Counted from the stretch's first letter, positions 25,887 to 38,000 are shown. The stretch is 64,000 nt of DNA from Symsagittifera roscoffensis (GCF_963678635.1 NC_087071.1:1044537-1108536), one strand, 5' to 3'. A program made the numbers and translations. The notes: generated by a model not told the origin, from the sequence alone.

Positions 25887-27300
25887 TGATTTTTTAGGTT
25901 TCATACGTTGAGTTTTTCAGCGCGTGAATTTCACGTATTTTCGGATAATGTATAGCTATCCTGAAACGAATAGCAGGTTACTTGGTATCAAACTGGCAGA
26001 TTGTACTATTTATTATAACAATAAATTAAAAATTGAATTTCAAGCTGTGATAAAAGAGCAAATCTACAAGTTGGATACGAGATTTTCTCTATTTCAAGAA
26101 ATTTATAGAAATTAAAACTTTAGGCCGGTGAATTAGTAATTCTGAAAAAAACAAGAAAAAAACTAATAAATATTTTTCATTGGCAAAAAAAACTGGGTCT
26201 GGACTACTTTATCTCCAATATTTCGAGACAAAGAGTTTTTTTTTTTGGAAATTGATTGTTTGCTCAGAAAACTGTTTCGATTGTTCAACCATGGAAACTA
26301 AAGCTGTTTCTGCATGATTGAGACTTTTGTAGGCAACAATGTGTGTCATCTTTCCATACAGCTTTCATAACTGAAAATTGTTTGCTAAGCATTGTCTCAA
26401 GTAAAAGCAAACTTCTCATCAAGGAAAAATACGCAAAGAAATTCAGTCAGGATTTTGCAGTTTTTGATCACAGGGAGAAAGCGATTACATAAAGTTTAAT
26501 AAAGGAAAATTGTATGTTAAGTTTTTACTGTATACAGTTTAACCCGGAAAACAATCGATGTTTTCAGTATGATAAAATTCTGTGAGTTAGCAATCCAGAC
26601 TCAAATCATCTGTCTAAAAACGCTATTTGAAAAAAAATGTTCCTTAATGGGCAGGATACGAAAGATTTAAACAACAAAAAAAGTTTTCTGCTGGTGACTT
26701 TCCAAGAAACAAACGTTTTAGCCATGTCATGAATTTCCAGATTTTGTTTCAGCCCTTCGTATAATGCTCCTTGTGATAGCTACGCGTACGGCGCTGGGCA
26801 ACCACAAGCAGGTGAGATCTTTTGTAGATCTTCTATGGATAGCACTGGAATATAAGACATCAAATACTATAGATATCAAACAACTTTGATAAGCATAATA
26901 TGAACCCAAAAGTTTTGAAAAAGATTTGTGAGTGAATGTTCTCCTTAACTCATTGTTTGATACTTCTTTTTGTTGTGATGGAAATCTATAAAACCCAATT
27001 ACTCATCGTCAGAGCAAAATTGACTTTTTCACCCGTTTTTTTAGCACACACGCTTTCAGTTCAAGGCTTAAGTAATCAGTTCCAAGGGGTTTTCATTAAA
27101 ATTATGTCCCAACTAGAATATATAGAGCAAAAATGGGCTCTAAAAATTCTAACTGAATTTTATTGTCAAATTTTTCGAAATTTCTTATGATCAATCAGAA
27201 TTGATTAAAAATCCTACGAAAAACCTCCTTTAATCGAATGTAATGATTGATCTTAATCTCTATTTGGTCAACTTTTTGCGCACCAAAACTATCATTCAAA
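25887..27300 (+). repeat. Tandem duplication unit 1 (1414 bp, carries exon 2)
   Basis: Repeated directly at 27301-28714 with an exact 1414-bp offset. I found no mismatch wherever I compared the copies, and the reading frames within them are identical. The junction is at 27300/27301, with no spacer. The unit includes exon 2 (26753-26811) with both splice sites. Near-perfect identity means either a very recent duplication or an assembly artefact. Confidence 0.95.
26753..26811 (+). CDS. Membrane-protein gene, exon 2 (copy a), first extracellular loop
   Basis: Preceded by ATTTTGTTTCAG and followed by GTGAGATC, with AG|GTGAGA at the donor. It is 59 nt long, entering in phase 2 and leaving in phase 1, which joins exon 1 (phase 2 out) and exon 3 (phase 1 in). 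The joined codons read CPSYNAPCDSYAYGAGQPQAG, a polar segment with two cysteines eight residues apart right after TM1. That is where claudin-like proteins have their cysteine-bearing first loop. The tryptophan motif typical of vertebrate claudins is not seen. Confidence 0.68.
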
Positions 27301-28714
27301 TGATTTTTTAGGTTTCATACGTTGAGTTTTTCAGCGCGTGAATTTCACGTATTTTCGGATAATGTATAGCTATCCTGAAACGAATAGCAGGTTACTTGGT
27401 ATCAAACTGGCAGATTGTACTATTTATTATAACAATAAATTAAAAATTGAATTTCAAGCTGTGATAAAAGAGCAAATCTACAAGTTGGATACGAGATTTT
27501 CTCTATTTCAAGAAATTTATAGAAATTAAAACTTTAGGCCGGTGAATTAGTAATTCTGAAAAAAACAAGAAAAAAACTAATAAATATTTTTCATTGGCAA
27601 AAAAAACTGGGTCTGGACTACTTTATCTCCAATATTTCGAGACAAAGAGTTTTTTTTTTTGGAAATTGATTGTTTGCTCAGAAAACTGTTTCGATTGTTC
27701 AACCATGGAAACTAAAGCTGTTTCTGCATGATTGAGACTTTTGTAGGCAACAATGTGTGTCATCTTTCCATACAGCTTTCATAACTGAAAATTGTTTGCT
27801 AAGCATTGTCTCAAGTAAAAGCAAACTTCTCATCAAGGAAAAATACGCAAAGAAATTCAGTCAGGATTTTGCAGTTTTTGATCACAGGGAGAAAGCGATT
27901 ACATAAAGTTTAATAAAGGAAAATTGTATGTTAAGTTTTTACTGTATACAGTTTAACCCGGAAAACAATCGATGTTTTCAGTATGATAAAATTCTGTGAG
28001 TTAGCAATCCAGACTCAAATCATCTGTCTAAAAACGCTATTTGAAAAAAAATGTTCCTTAATGGGCAGGATACGAAAGATTTAAACAACAAAAAAAGTTT
28101 TCTGCTGGTGACTTTCCAAGAAACAAACGTTTTAGCCATGTCATGAATTTCCAGATTTTGTTTCAGCCCTTCGTATAATGCTCCTTGTGATAGCTACGCG
28201 TACGGCGCTGGGCAACCACAAGCAGGTGAGATCTTTTGTAGATCTTCTATGGATAGCACTGGAATATAAGACATCAAATACTATAGATATCAAACAACTT
28301 TGATAAGCATAATATGAACCCAAAAGTTTTGAAAAAGATTTGTGAGTGAATGTTCTCCTTAACTCATTGTTTGATACTTCTTTTTGTTGTGATGGAAATC
28401 TATAAAACCCAATTACTCATCGTCAGAGCAAAATTGACTTTTTCACCCGTTTTTTTAGCACACACGCTTTCAGTTCAAGGCTTAAGTAATCAGTTCCAAG
28501 GGGTTTTCATTAAAATTATGTCCCAACTAGAATATATAGAGCAAAAATGGGCTCTAAAAATTCTAACTGAATTTTATTGTCAAATTTTTCGAAATTTCTT
28601 ATGATCAATCAGAATTGATTAAAAATCCTACGAAAAACCTCCTTTAATCGAATGTAATGATTGATCTTAATCTCTATTTGGTCAACTTTTTGCGCACCAA
28701 AACTATCATTCAAA
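27301..28714 (+). repeat. Tandem duplication unit 2 (1414 bp, carries second exon 2)
   Basis: Direct copy of 25887-27300. It ends at CTATCATTCAAA. The following sequence (AAAAACC and onward) no longer matches the repeat start, which defines the right boundary. Confidence 0.95.
28167..28225 (+). CDS. Membrane-protein gene, exon 2 (copy b)
   Basis: Identical to 26753-26811, including the TTTCAG acceptor and GTGAGA donor. Because the exon is 59 nt, including both copies would shift the frame, so a productive transcript can use only one. With identical sequences, choosing copy b gives the same protein as copy a. Confidence 0.62.
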
Positions 28715-29060
28715 AAAAACCTTTTGATGGATCATAACTTTGCGGTCAGAAGGAATTCTCTGAAAGTGAGATGTCATTACACTTTATAGTTAATAAGAAC
28801 GAAAATCTGATCACAAAACAAAACTTCCATAGATATCCCTCGTATCAGCTGAAGATTCCACAACAAAACTTCGCAAGAATACTCATCAAACTAAATCAAT
28901 GTGATTGCTTTTTTATAGCGATGAGAAAATAGCATCTTGAACTTGTTTTAATTAAAAATAAAAGCAAAAAAAATCAGAAAGCTATGAACTAGAATTCTTT
29001 TGAAAACTACTAAACCAGTTTTTCAAACTTTCACACAGGCAAAAATAATTGAAAACAAAA
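28715..29060. other. Intronic sequence, nothing recognised
   Basis: AT-rich spacer between the tandem duplication and the TIR element. No exon-like segment seen. Confidence 0.5.
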
Positions 29061-30127
29061 CATTGCGAGGCCAAACAATGCACTGGATAGGTCCACAATT
29101 TTGTGTCTGTATATTACTGGATTCCACAGACAAGTCTTTAAACATGTTAAAATTTTGTCGGAACGATCAAAGGAAAGTAAAGAACAAAAGAAGAACAAAG
29201 GGAGCAAATACTGTTTCAACCAATCAGAATCGAGACAAAGAAGAATTATTAATTATTTTGTATTGTTTATGTCTTTTCTCGATTCTGATTGGTTCATACA
29301 ATATTGGTCTAAATATTGACGAGTATGAATACGCGGTTGTCTAAACACAGTGCTGATTTGAATTATCCGGACAAACCAAACAAAACTTGAATTTTCAAAC
29401 GCGTTTTTCTCAAATTGGGTTAAGATTAGACAAAAAGTGAAGAGAACAAAAGTTACTTAGAATTTCACCAGAACTAATATGGTGCTATTTTTTCTCCGAA
29501 ATTCTCAACAAAAATTTTACCCCAAAAATTGGTTATTTTGGCTTTTTTCAGTTAATCAAGAATTACGCGAAAACTACTTTGTTAATTGATAAGAAAATTA
29601 TATCACAGGACGCCTCTTGCGCAGCTCAACAAAGTTTAAAAGGGTTAAATTTCCAAAAACCACAAAATAAGAGAAAAAAATTTCACTTGATAGTCAATAA
29701 ATGTGATTTCTACTATATAAAACCCAGAATCTCTGTTTAAAAATGTATTTTAAACAATTTGCGCCATTTTTTGGAGATTTAACTCTTCTTAGACTTTATT
29801 GAGCTGCGTAAGAGGCTTCCTGTGATATAAATTGTTTAACAATTAACAAAGTAGTCTCCGCGTAATTCTTGATTAACTGCAAAAAGCCAAAATAACCCAT
29901 TTTTGGGGTAAAATTTTTGTTGAGAATTTGGGAGAAAAAAAAGCACCATATCAATTCTGTTGAAATTCTAAGCAACTTTTGTTCTCTTCACTTTTTGTCT
30001 AATCTTAACCCACTTTGAAAAAAAAACACGTTTGAAAATTCAAGTTTTGTTTGTTTTGTCCGGATAATTTAAATCAGCGCTGTACTGGCTGCACTCCTCA
30101 CAAAATGCACAGTTTGGCCTAGTAATG
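29061..30127 (+). mobile_element. TIR element, CATTACGAGGCCAAAC family, copy B with internal foldback
   Basis: Ends are CATTGCGAGGCCAAACAATGCA and TGCACAGTTTGGCCTAGTAATG, matching the 201-bp copy at 16834, but this copy is 1067 bp. The extra length is a large inverted repeat: 29347 to about 29665 pairs with about 29770 to 30083 (for example TTGAATTATCCGGACAAACC against TTTTGTCCGGATAATTTAAA). A smaller perfect 18-bp hairpin lies at 29218-29235/29277-29294. No coding sequence. Confidence 0.85.
29218..29294. repeat. 18-bp perfect inverted repeat
   Basis: AACCAATCAGAATCGAGA at 29218-29235 is followed after 41 bp by its exact reverse complement at 29277-29294. It sits inside the TIR element copy B, left of the large foldback. 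Confidence 0.9.
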
Positions 30128-30672
30128 TAAAAATATAAGAAAGACATGGCAGAAAATTGGATAAAAATAACTTGACCGTAATCAATTATAATTGGTCTGA
30201 TTGATTTTTATTGCAAAAAAAAAAACGAGGTTGAAAAATTGTTTATAACCGGTTGTAACTGTGTTGAACAACAGCTGAGATGATTTTATATTGGTTTATA
30301 ACTTTTCGTAAAAAATTTTAGTTCTTTTTCCAGAAATGACAATTTTTACCCATTTCAAATGATTATAAAGTTTTAAATTAGTAAATAAATTGATAAATTG
30401 AAAATAATTCATATTAAAATGTTTAAATTGGTTTCACTGAGCACATTTCCTGTGAGAAAAATTTTTCGAGGACGGCTTTAAGTTCATTTCTTGGTAAAAA
30501 TTAAAACACCTTTTTCTGGAAAACACTAAAACACCACTTTCTAAAACACTTTTTTTCTGAACATTAGCTTGTCATAGATTTTTCTATATACCAGTTGTAC
30601 AGTTTGCAGAGATAAAAAACTCATAGAAGAGTTTTCAAATCATTTCTGTACAAGTGGAGTTGTTCAAAATTA

Positions 30673-31545
30673 CCCGGGTTGACCTCCATACACCGAAAAT
30701 GTTTATCATACAATCCCATACATCAAGGGTGTGGAAAAATGCTTGTAAGACAATTTTCATACAATTTCTAAAAACGGTTGAAAACTGGTATAAACTTATT
30801 TCTGTGGTTGTTTGATTCTAATAAAACAGTCTGGTGATAAAAAAGTGAGGTTTTCGTTTTCTGAAAAAAAGCTGAACATACAATTCCCATATATGGAAAT
30901 TGTATGACTGGCATCTTTTGATGGCGAAAAAAGTAATTTTGAAAATTTGGCTCAAAAAATTGTTTGTTTTTTTTTCAACCGCAAATCGAATTTCGTACGC
31001 AAACAAACATTTTTCGATTTTTTTTGCATGAAAAACTTAATATTTTGTGTGCATAACTAGTCCTGGATACGATAAAATTGGCTTTTATTTTCTTTTCACT
31101 TAATTTTTTTTTTCAAAAACGTAAAAAAATTCCTATTTCTTCTGTATGGGGTGTTAATGTATGCCTTGATCAATGTCTGCTAATTTGAAAACTCAAAAAT
31201 ATTCAAAAAAATCATCATTAAAATTTGTATTATTTTAATTTTTTACTTTTGTTATATGAATAAAGAATGACAGTCCAAACTTTGGTGTTTTGAGTAGCCA
31301 TGGTCTTTATCACTTGTGTTTGGTTGAAAACACAACCGAAAATTTTTCAGAAACTAAAATTAGAAAGAAAAAATCAGAATTTCTGGTTTTTGGAAAAACT
31401 GCTATCATAAACTTTTCAAATATGAAAAATGCTTATCATAGAGTTTTTATACATTTTTCTGTACGTATGGAATTGTATGAAATTGTATGACAAGAAGTTT
31501 CTCATATATAGAAATTGTATGATAAGAAGTTTTGGTCAACCCGGG
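30673..31545 (+). mobile_element. CCCGGGTTGAC-type element, copy 2
   Basis: Begins CCCGGGTTGACCTCCATAC and ends TTTTGGTCAACCCGGG, flanked by TA on both sides (TTA|CCC and GGG|TAT). The interior has TTATCATACAATCCCATACA near the left end and CATATATAGAAATTGTATGA near the right end. At 873 bp it lacks coding capacity. The TA duplication plus short TIRs would suit a mariner/Tc1-like or similar helper transposase, which is inference. Confidence 0.85.
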
Positions 31546-32011
31546 TATATTAAAAGCAATTTTTCAAATTTGTAAGTTGTATGAAGGGTAACTTGTCAAA
31601 CCAGGTGCGGAATAACGTCATCCGTCTTCATAGGTTTTTTAGTATTTTATTCGAAGAAAGATTGGCAAGAAATAGGTTGATTCAGGAGAAAACCTGATTT
31701 TCTTAGACTTTTGTGGACCAGAATGGGTTTCTTTCACGACCCAAAGCAGAATTTCGAGCTTTTAACAGACAAATATTTATATCTGGCGTACACATATTCA
31801 TAAATTATCTAGACAAAAAACGGAGATCAAAATAAGCTGTAATAGATTGTTGAGTAAGCGAATTTTTTTTCCGTTTTTGATTTTAATGGAGTTTCGTTCG
31901 CGGTTCATCCGTTGGATTGTATTCTGACTACCACTTTCCCGATGATGTTGATTGTATCATTGGTAAACCCGCAGTATAGTTCCCTAGTCTTCTAGTCTAC
32001 TGTGTGTATTT

Positions 32012-33102
32012 TCAATTGTGGGTATAGTCGTCGTTGTCGCTGATCCCCTCTTTGTTCCACGCGTTGATCACACAGCAAAAACTTTCTTCACTTCTTGCTT
32101 GAAGGTCGCCTGGGGAATATGAAGAATTCTGACTATTTACAGTTTCTTCTACAGTTTTTACAGCGGGTTTTTTTCCTTTCGATTTACACAGTCCTTCATA
32201 TTTACTAATTATTTCCTTCGCAGGACACACATTCAGATGACCCTTGGTAAACGCATTCCCGCATTTCATACAAGTTTTTGATCCTTCTATGTTCAAGCTT
32301 GGCTCCTTTTTTACATTATTAAAATTTTTGTACACTCTGACACTACTTCCTGTCATGTTGAATGATCTCGTCATATGTGTTAATTTCAGATGGTTGTAGA
32401 GGCCTTTTTCGTCGATGATGGCTTGGTTGAGTGCATCCACTGGATCAAGAGTTTCTGAAAGAAGTCTACGTTGTAAGTCATAATTTTTCATGTTAAAAAC
32501 AATTACGTCTCTGATCCACTCCTGTACACCGTTGATTCCAATTTCGCATGATCATACTAAATCTGATAGTGCGTCCCAAAACTGTTCGTAGGATTCTCTA
32601 TCCTTTTGTTTCCTATTTAGCAATTTATAAAGCAGCTCCTAGCAGTTCGAAAAATTCTTTGAACGAGATTCCTAGGACTTTCACCCTTGGATGTTTTTGA
32701 GCAAAGACTCTTTTTCCTTCCGCTCCCAAGGCCTAGTATAGGATTGATCTTACTTTTTTGTCGGCCTCATATCTCCTCACTCCTCTGAATTTACGTTTCT
32801 CTTCTGCTAGTCTTTTTTCTTCTGCGTGTTCATTGACTCGCGTTGTCTCTTTATTCCTGGCCTCTGTAGATTTCCTCTGTTGGTCAGTTTCTGACTCCTG
32901 GGCGCGTTTAGGATTGGTAACGTTGTCTCCCCTTCCAATGGTTCGTTAGATTGTCTATATCTAGAATTTCATTCACACTGATAGCCAGGTGAAATTGGTC
33001 TATCCCTATCCAGTTGTTCCATTGTGTGGGAGGTTCTACCGTGTGGTTTGGCCCAAAGGCGGGTATTTCCCGCAAATTCGAATCAATTGTTGACTTCGCC
33101 AT
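32012..33102 (-). pseudogene. Gypsy-type gag, degraded
   Basis: The frame begins at the ATG at 33102 (MAKSTIDSNLREIP) and continues through a charged Lys/Glu/Arg stretch with frameshifts and stops near 32520-32760, into an open C-terminal part at 32491-32012. That part has LLSETLDPVDALNQAI, which matches the gag of the element at 54.9 kb (FETLDPEELLKRAI), and a zinc-knuckle-like CMKCGNAFTKGHLNVC. The protein would package RNA in a virus-like particle. It is broken and not functional as it stands. Confidence 0.7.
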
Positions 33103-33109
33103 AATAAAA

Positions 33110-33750
33110 GTATATAATTACCACTGGTAATTTTGTTATCTAACTAGGTTTAAAACGGAATAAAATTAATTTGTGAATTAAAAATGACTGTAGTCGAAAA
33201 AGAGCAACTAGTGACTCGACGTCCACTGGACTTCTTAGAGTAGAAGTTAGCTGGTACTTAATCAATCCATAAAGGCCAAGGTTGAGAGATACTAAAATAC
33301 TAAATTACAACATTCCCCACTGCACAAAATTTATATCTGCCCGCTCCCCAATGTAGCCAAAATCACACATATACTCCCTTCTCCCCTCACTCCACCAGGG
33401 CCAAAGATGAATCAAAAAGTAACCGCGTTTAGCACCAATGGAAATTCACAGAGTGAACAATTTACAATGGAGGTGATTATATAGTAATATATACAGGCTT
33501 CCTACAAGATTAAACAGATATCTACAGCGACTGTACAGCTGACAAATTGATATTTACAAATGGAGTTATGTGACATATCTGCTAACAAAACAAGCTAACC
33601 CACACAACTAACTAAATAAAAATGTACAAAATCGCTCGATTTGAGAATTGGTAAAGATACGTAAAACCATTAATCCACTGAAGATAAGTCCAAGAAAAAT
33701 AATATGTCGGCACCAGAAATTATTCTAAGAGAGTTCATGAGTTTTCATAA
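33110..33750 (-). repeat. Probable LTR and leader between integrase and gag
   Basis: Non-coding stretch lying downstream of the integrase C-terminus and upstream of gag on the minus strand, where an LTR is expected. A possible primer-binding site reads TGGTGCTAAACGCGGTTAC on the minus strand, ending near 33433, with the LTR then extending from about 33435 rightwards. I could not fix the outer LTR boundary and no second copy is in the window. Confidence 0.4.
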
Positions 33751-33752
33751 AT

Positions 33753-35625
33753 TTAATATGTGGCATTAAATCTATCATGGAAACTATCGGCCTCCCTCCT
33801 TACATCTGTGTCTGTACCTGAGGATATGTCACTGCCGCCATCATCCTGAAATTCCGTACTGACTTCTAACAAAGAAGATGATATTTTCGTGATCTTTGGT
33901 ATTAGAGAAGTAGGTGTTGAGGAGGAGCCTCGTGTGGTTTCCGCCACTAGTGTTGGATGCATTGGTATATCTTCGATTGTTGTCAGGTAGTCCGATGGAG
34001 ACGTCGAGGGGTAAATTGTCTGTAGGCTTTTTGAGCCGGAGAATGTTATTAGGGGTTCATCTTCGGAATCTGCTAATTCGCTGGTTTCTGTTCCAAGAGT
34101 CAACTGGTCAATGAAGCGCCTGTCTCCGTAAAACTTAGGGGGGCCTGGATTCCTTCTTGACCGAGGTTTATTGCAAAACCGGAGTGTTGGGCGTCTCCAA
34201 TGTCTTTTCCGGAGAGCTGTCTAGTATAATTGGGTCATCACCTGTGCCCGTTGGGATAGTAATCGTCGTCCGCTGGTTCGTTTGACTTGGTAAGGTACGT
34301 CTTGACTGATCTAAATCACTATGAATATTAAAGGTCGGTGTATTATATACAACTTCCCAATCCGTACCCAAATAAGCGTCGATAACCTTGTCCCGAAGGT
34401 CTAACTCTAGTGAGGAGTCTAAATCACTAAACGAGAGTTTTGAACCTTTAGTGCTCGGGGTTTTCGTTCTCCTCCTTTTCGTTGCCTTTTCTCCCGTTGG
34501 TTTAGAGCTAGTCGATGGGCCCCTTCATTTGAGTCTGGTCTCTTCAACGGTGAGTTTTTCTTTCGATTTCCTGCTAAATCGTGGCTATTCTTTAGCGAAA
34601 TCGGTACTGCCGAAAAGTTACTGGGGACCGACGGTTGGTTTTTAATAAAAGCTAGGTCAGATTTTCTGATCACATGTCCATTGTCTAATTTAACCGTATG
34701 TTTCGTATCCGACAATAGTTTTTCCCCCAAGTGGTTTAAAATAGGGTTCGCCTTCCCTTCGGTTAACTGTCTTCCTAAACCAGTTACCTCCTTGGCTGAA
34801 TGGGTTTGACAGTGAGGCTCGCTGAAAATTTCTGTCTAATTTGTCCGAAAGGTCACTCTCATATCCCCTTTTGTCTCTCACTGTGTTTTCCAGATAGCCA
34901 TCCTCGAAAGCGTCATCTGCTCTCCAGTCTTGCGATCTATCCTTTGATAGTTTTGACTTCCCTTTATCTAAACTAATCGCGTGCGAGACCACCAGAGATT
35001 TCCAAAACGTGTTAAATCTTCTAAAATGTTTTGAAAAAGAAGAGCATCCAATGGATGATTGTTTCGTTGAACGAATATTCCAGATGATTTTATCAATAGC
35101 CGTATTTAAAGATAATTTTGGATCGTTAAATGACATTGCCAATAGTTTTGCTTTAACCGTGTAGATGAGTCGTTCTACGACTCCGTTGTATCTGTGATCC
35201 CCGACAGTACATAGGAATAATTTAATGTTGTTCTTCTCGCAGAAGTTTCTAAAATCATTAAAATGAAAACATGACCCGTGGTCGGCTCTAATAGACTTTG
35301 GAAATCCGTGGAGGTGACAATAATCTGTCATGAATGCTAAAATCGAAGAAGACGAGATGTTATTCTCTACCTTTGTTGACGGAAACTTTGAGAAGCGATC
35401 GATGCATAGCAACAGGTATTTCGAGGTTATGCATCTATCACGAATAAGAACACCATGCTGAGACAATGTGCTTTGTGGGGCAAAATTACAAATGGCGCGA
35501 CACTGGAAGTCTTGAAAATGTAGTCGCGGAAAGCCACATGGGAAAAATTGCTCAAAATTCGAAATCTTGAAAGCCAAATAACGTGTTACTGGTTCCGACA
35601 GATAGTGTTTAAGAAACGCGTGCAT
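33753..35625 (-). pseudogene. Gypsy-type integrase, C-terminal half of pol, frameshifted
   Basis: The 311-codon frame at 35625-34690 holds a retroviral-type integrase core: Asp76 in LLCIDRFSKFP, Asp115 in SIRADHGSCF and Glu151 in YNGVVERLIY, with exactly 35 residues between the last two (D-x35-E). A GPY/F-like module follows, crossing a frameshift near 34730 (residues near HTVKLDNGHVIRKSDL). A second shift near 34170 leads into RRNPGPPKFYGDRRF and a Ser/Thr-rich tail ending at 33753. The zinc-binding N-terminus and all reverse transcriptase sequence are missing at the right edge (about 35640). Confidence 0.82.
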
Positions 35626-36060
35626 TTAAAGATCATAGATCTTGAAAATAAGATCTTAGAAAACTGTCTAAGTTGTATCTAGATAAGCGAACACGTATTG
35701 ATAAAAAAGATTGCGCTCAAGTTTATACGGATTTTGTACCAAAACTCTTTGGAAAAAAAGAAGTCGATCAAGGAGAGTTTTCTCGCAGTATTCTTCAAAA
35801 CTCTTGATAATGAATGTTATCTTGCAAATTGCAATTTTCAGAATTTTCTTCTGAACGCCAGTAAAACACTATAGAGATCCAATTTGACTACGGTCACAAA
35901 AAGATTTGTTTTTAAGTTCGGATAACAAAATCGAGTGCAATAACTTCCAAAAAAGTTCATATAAATGCTCAGTTTTTAATTTTTCTAAATTTTCATTATG
36001 TATAAACTTTGAAAAATTTACGCATTTTAAATTAGGATTTTCCAAAACTTAATTGCTTGA

Positions 36061-37121
36061 CCCGCACTGACAAAAATGGATTAGGATCGATTTTAGTGCG
36101 AAAAAAGTACGTTGACCAAATTTAGATCAATTTTACTATGAAAAAAGTACGTTGATAAAATTTAGATCCGTTTTAGTGTGAAAAAGTCTGTTGATTAAAT
36201 TAATTGATCTTAAATCGGTTTTAAATCAATTTGAATGCAGTTTTTTTCAGTCTGAATTTGTTTTTATTTTTAAGGGGATTAAACCGGATTAAAATTGTTT
36301 TAAATTGAGTTTTTTCATTCCAGAAGTATCAGTTTCGAATTTTTTTTGCATTCAATCGTTGCCTATTATTTTTCATTTTACTTCCATAGCGTATTGTAGC
36401 ATAAAAAAGACCAAACGAAAAGACCTAAATATCGACAAAATTCTATGATATTCTTGCATAGTTTGAGTTCAAAAACTGATTTATATTGACCCTTTTCTTG
36501 ATTCGTTATATAAGTTTTTCCCAAAATCTGATTTATCCGCATAATTTTCTATGATTTAATGGCATTTTAATGAGATCAAATTTTAGTTTTTTCTGACCCT
36601 TTTCGTGTTTGTTACGTAGGATTTACATTAACTTTCTATAATTACATTGCCTATTTTCGAGCTTAAAATCTGATTTATGTAAATAATTTTATTGAATTTT
36701 GTAACACATGGCACAAGTTTTTATATTTAAAAAATCGAGATTAAAAAAATCCAACAATTTTTAAAAGGGCGTTTTTTTCGCCTTGTTCGCAAAAAAGTTT
36801 AATTTATTGGGTCTGAAAATCTATCCAAATCGATTTAAATCAATTTTTTTGACTTGACACATAAATCGAATTAAAATTTTTAAAAAGATCGAACTAAATC
36901 GATTTAAAATGGATTTAAGTGAGTTTCGGATGGATTTTAGTGAGTCGGAAAATCCATCCAATTCGAGTTAAGTCAATTTTTCATACACTTAAATCGATTT
37001 AAATATTTCAAAAATAGAATCAAATTGATTTAAAATGTACATTGTTAATCAATTTGGATCGATTTAAAATCGATTTAAAATCAATTTAAAATTGATCCGA
37101 AACCATTTTTGTTAGTGCGGG
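36061..37121 (+). mobile_element. CCCGCACTGACA palindrome-rich element, copy 3
   Basis: 1061 bp, same orientation and layout as 17857-18963. Starts CCCGCACTGACAAAAATGG and ends CCATTTTTGTTAGTGCGGG, with GA on each side as a possible 2-bp duplication. The left side carries three copies of a roughly 42-bp unit (GATCGATTTTAGTGCGAAAA and following). Both flanks are rich in AAATCGATTT, and the centre (about 36340-36800) is shared with copy 1. Confidence 0.88.
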
Positions 37122-38000
37122 GATATTTTTGAATAACTCCTTTACTTTTGCAACTCTAGCAGTAATATTTTTTTGACTATTCATGTAAAAATTTTGATCA
37201 AAACAGTGAATTAGCTGGAGTTATTTTGAATATTATATTCACATAAACAAGATAAGCACGTTTATTCATCTGATTATGCAATGATTTTTTTCCTCTCTGG
37301 CTTTTTTGCGAATAGTGCTATTTGTGAATAGCGTTTTGAATTATTTAAACAATTAGACATTGTTTTTATTTTGGTTTCTTCCTAATATAGGTTGTCTTTG
37401 CCCTTACAGAGGATTTTTGTACAACAAATCATATCTTTTATATCTCTTCATTGAAAAGTTTGATCTTTAAAGGAAGGTATCTTGATCAAAATGATCTCAT
37501 TTCCAAGCGATTTAAATCAAATTCATCCATTTTTAAATAGACATTTTCTACCGATTTTCATTTTCTACCGTACAGAGAAACCATGAGCTTAACGCCAGCA
37601 ACAAAAGTAAAAAATTCTGTTTCAAGAAATATTTAAACTTACTTGCTTTTGCCTATCAAAATTGTACCTAGGGTGTTTATAGTGAAAACGAAATTTAAAA
37701 AGAGTTCAACTTAATTATTCATCATCGGGGTAACCAATGGGTTAGCAAAACTTAAATGGGACTCTTTTGAGCTCATTAGTTTGCAGTAAAGTACTCTCGT
37801 CGAGTAGCTCTGTGTAGTTCTGATGGAGAAATTTTTTTGAAGTTCAAAAATTTGATCAATTTTGCAATCGAAAGCAACAGAACAGTTTTAGTTTTTGTTA
37901 AATTTTTACCGTGTAAATTCTTGTAATTTCACTTAAATAGTCGAGTTTTATACAATCTCTGTAAAAAACTATTTAAATCTCTATGTTAATAATTGTAGCT
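37122..38000. other. Intronic sequence, nothing recognised
   Basis: AT-rich end of intron 2. No repeat termini seen. It runs into the polypyrimidine-containing acceptor of exon 3. Confidence 0.5.

Larger units (their letters stand above)
23688..26752 (+). other. Intron 1 of the membrane-protein gene
   Basis: Starts GTAAGT and ends TTTGTTTCAG. It contains a short CCCGCA-type element (24524-24946), a gypsy RNase H fragment (about 25040-25490) and the first part of the 1414-bp tandem duplication. Confidence 0.6.

Noticed and set aside
25922-26115. Open frame after a TTTTTCAG acceptor inside the duplicated unit, about 64 codons
   Set aside because: Its open frame is phase 0, while exon 1 ends in phase 2, and that join reaches a stop at once. 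Frames of this length are common here by chance. The copy at 27336 is only the duplication.
26936-27190. 84-codon frame in the duplicated unit beginning MFSLTHCLILLF
   Set aside because: No splice or promoter context and no recognisable domain; length is within chance expectation for so much sequence.
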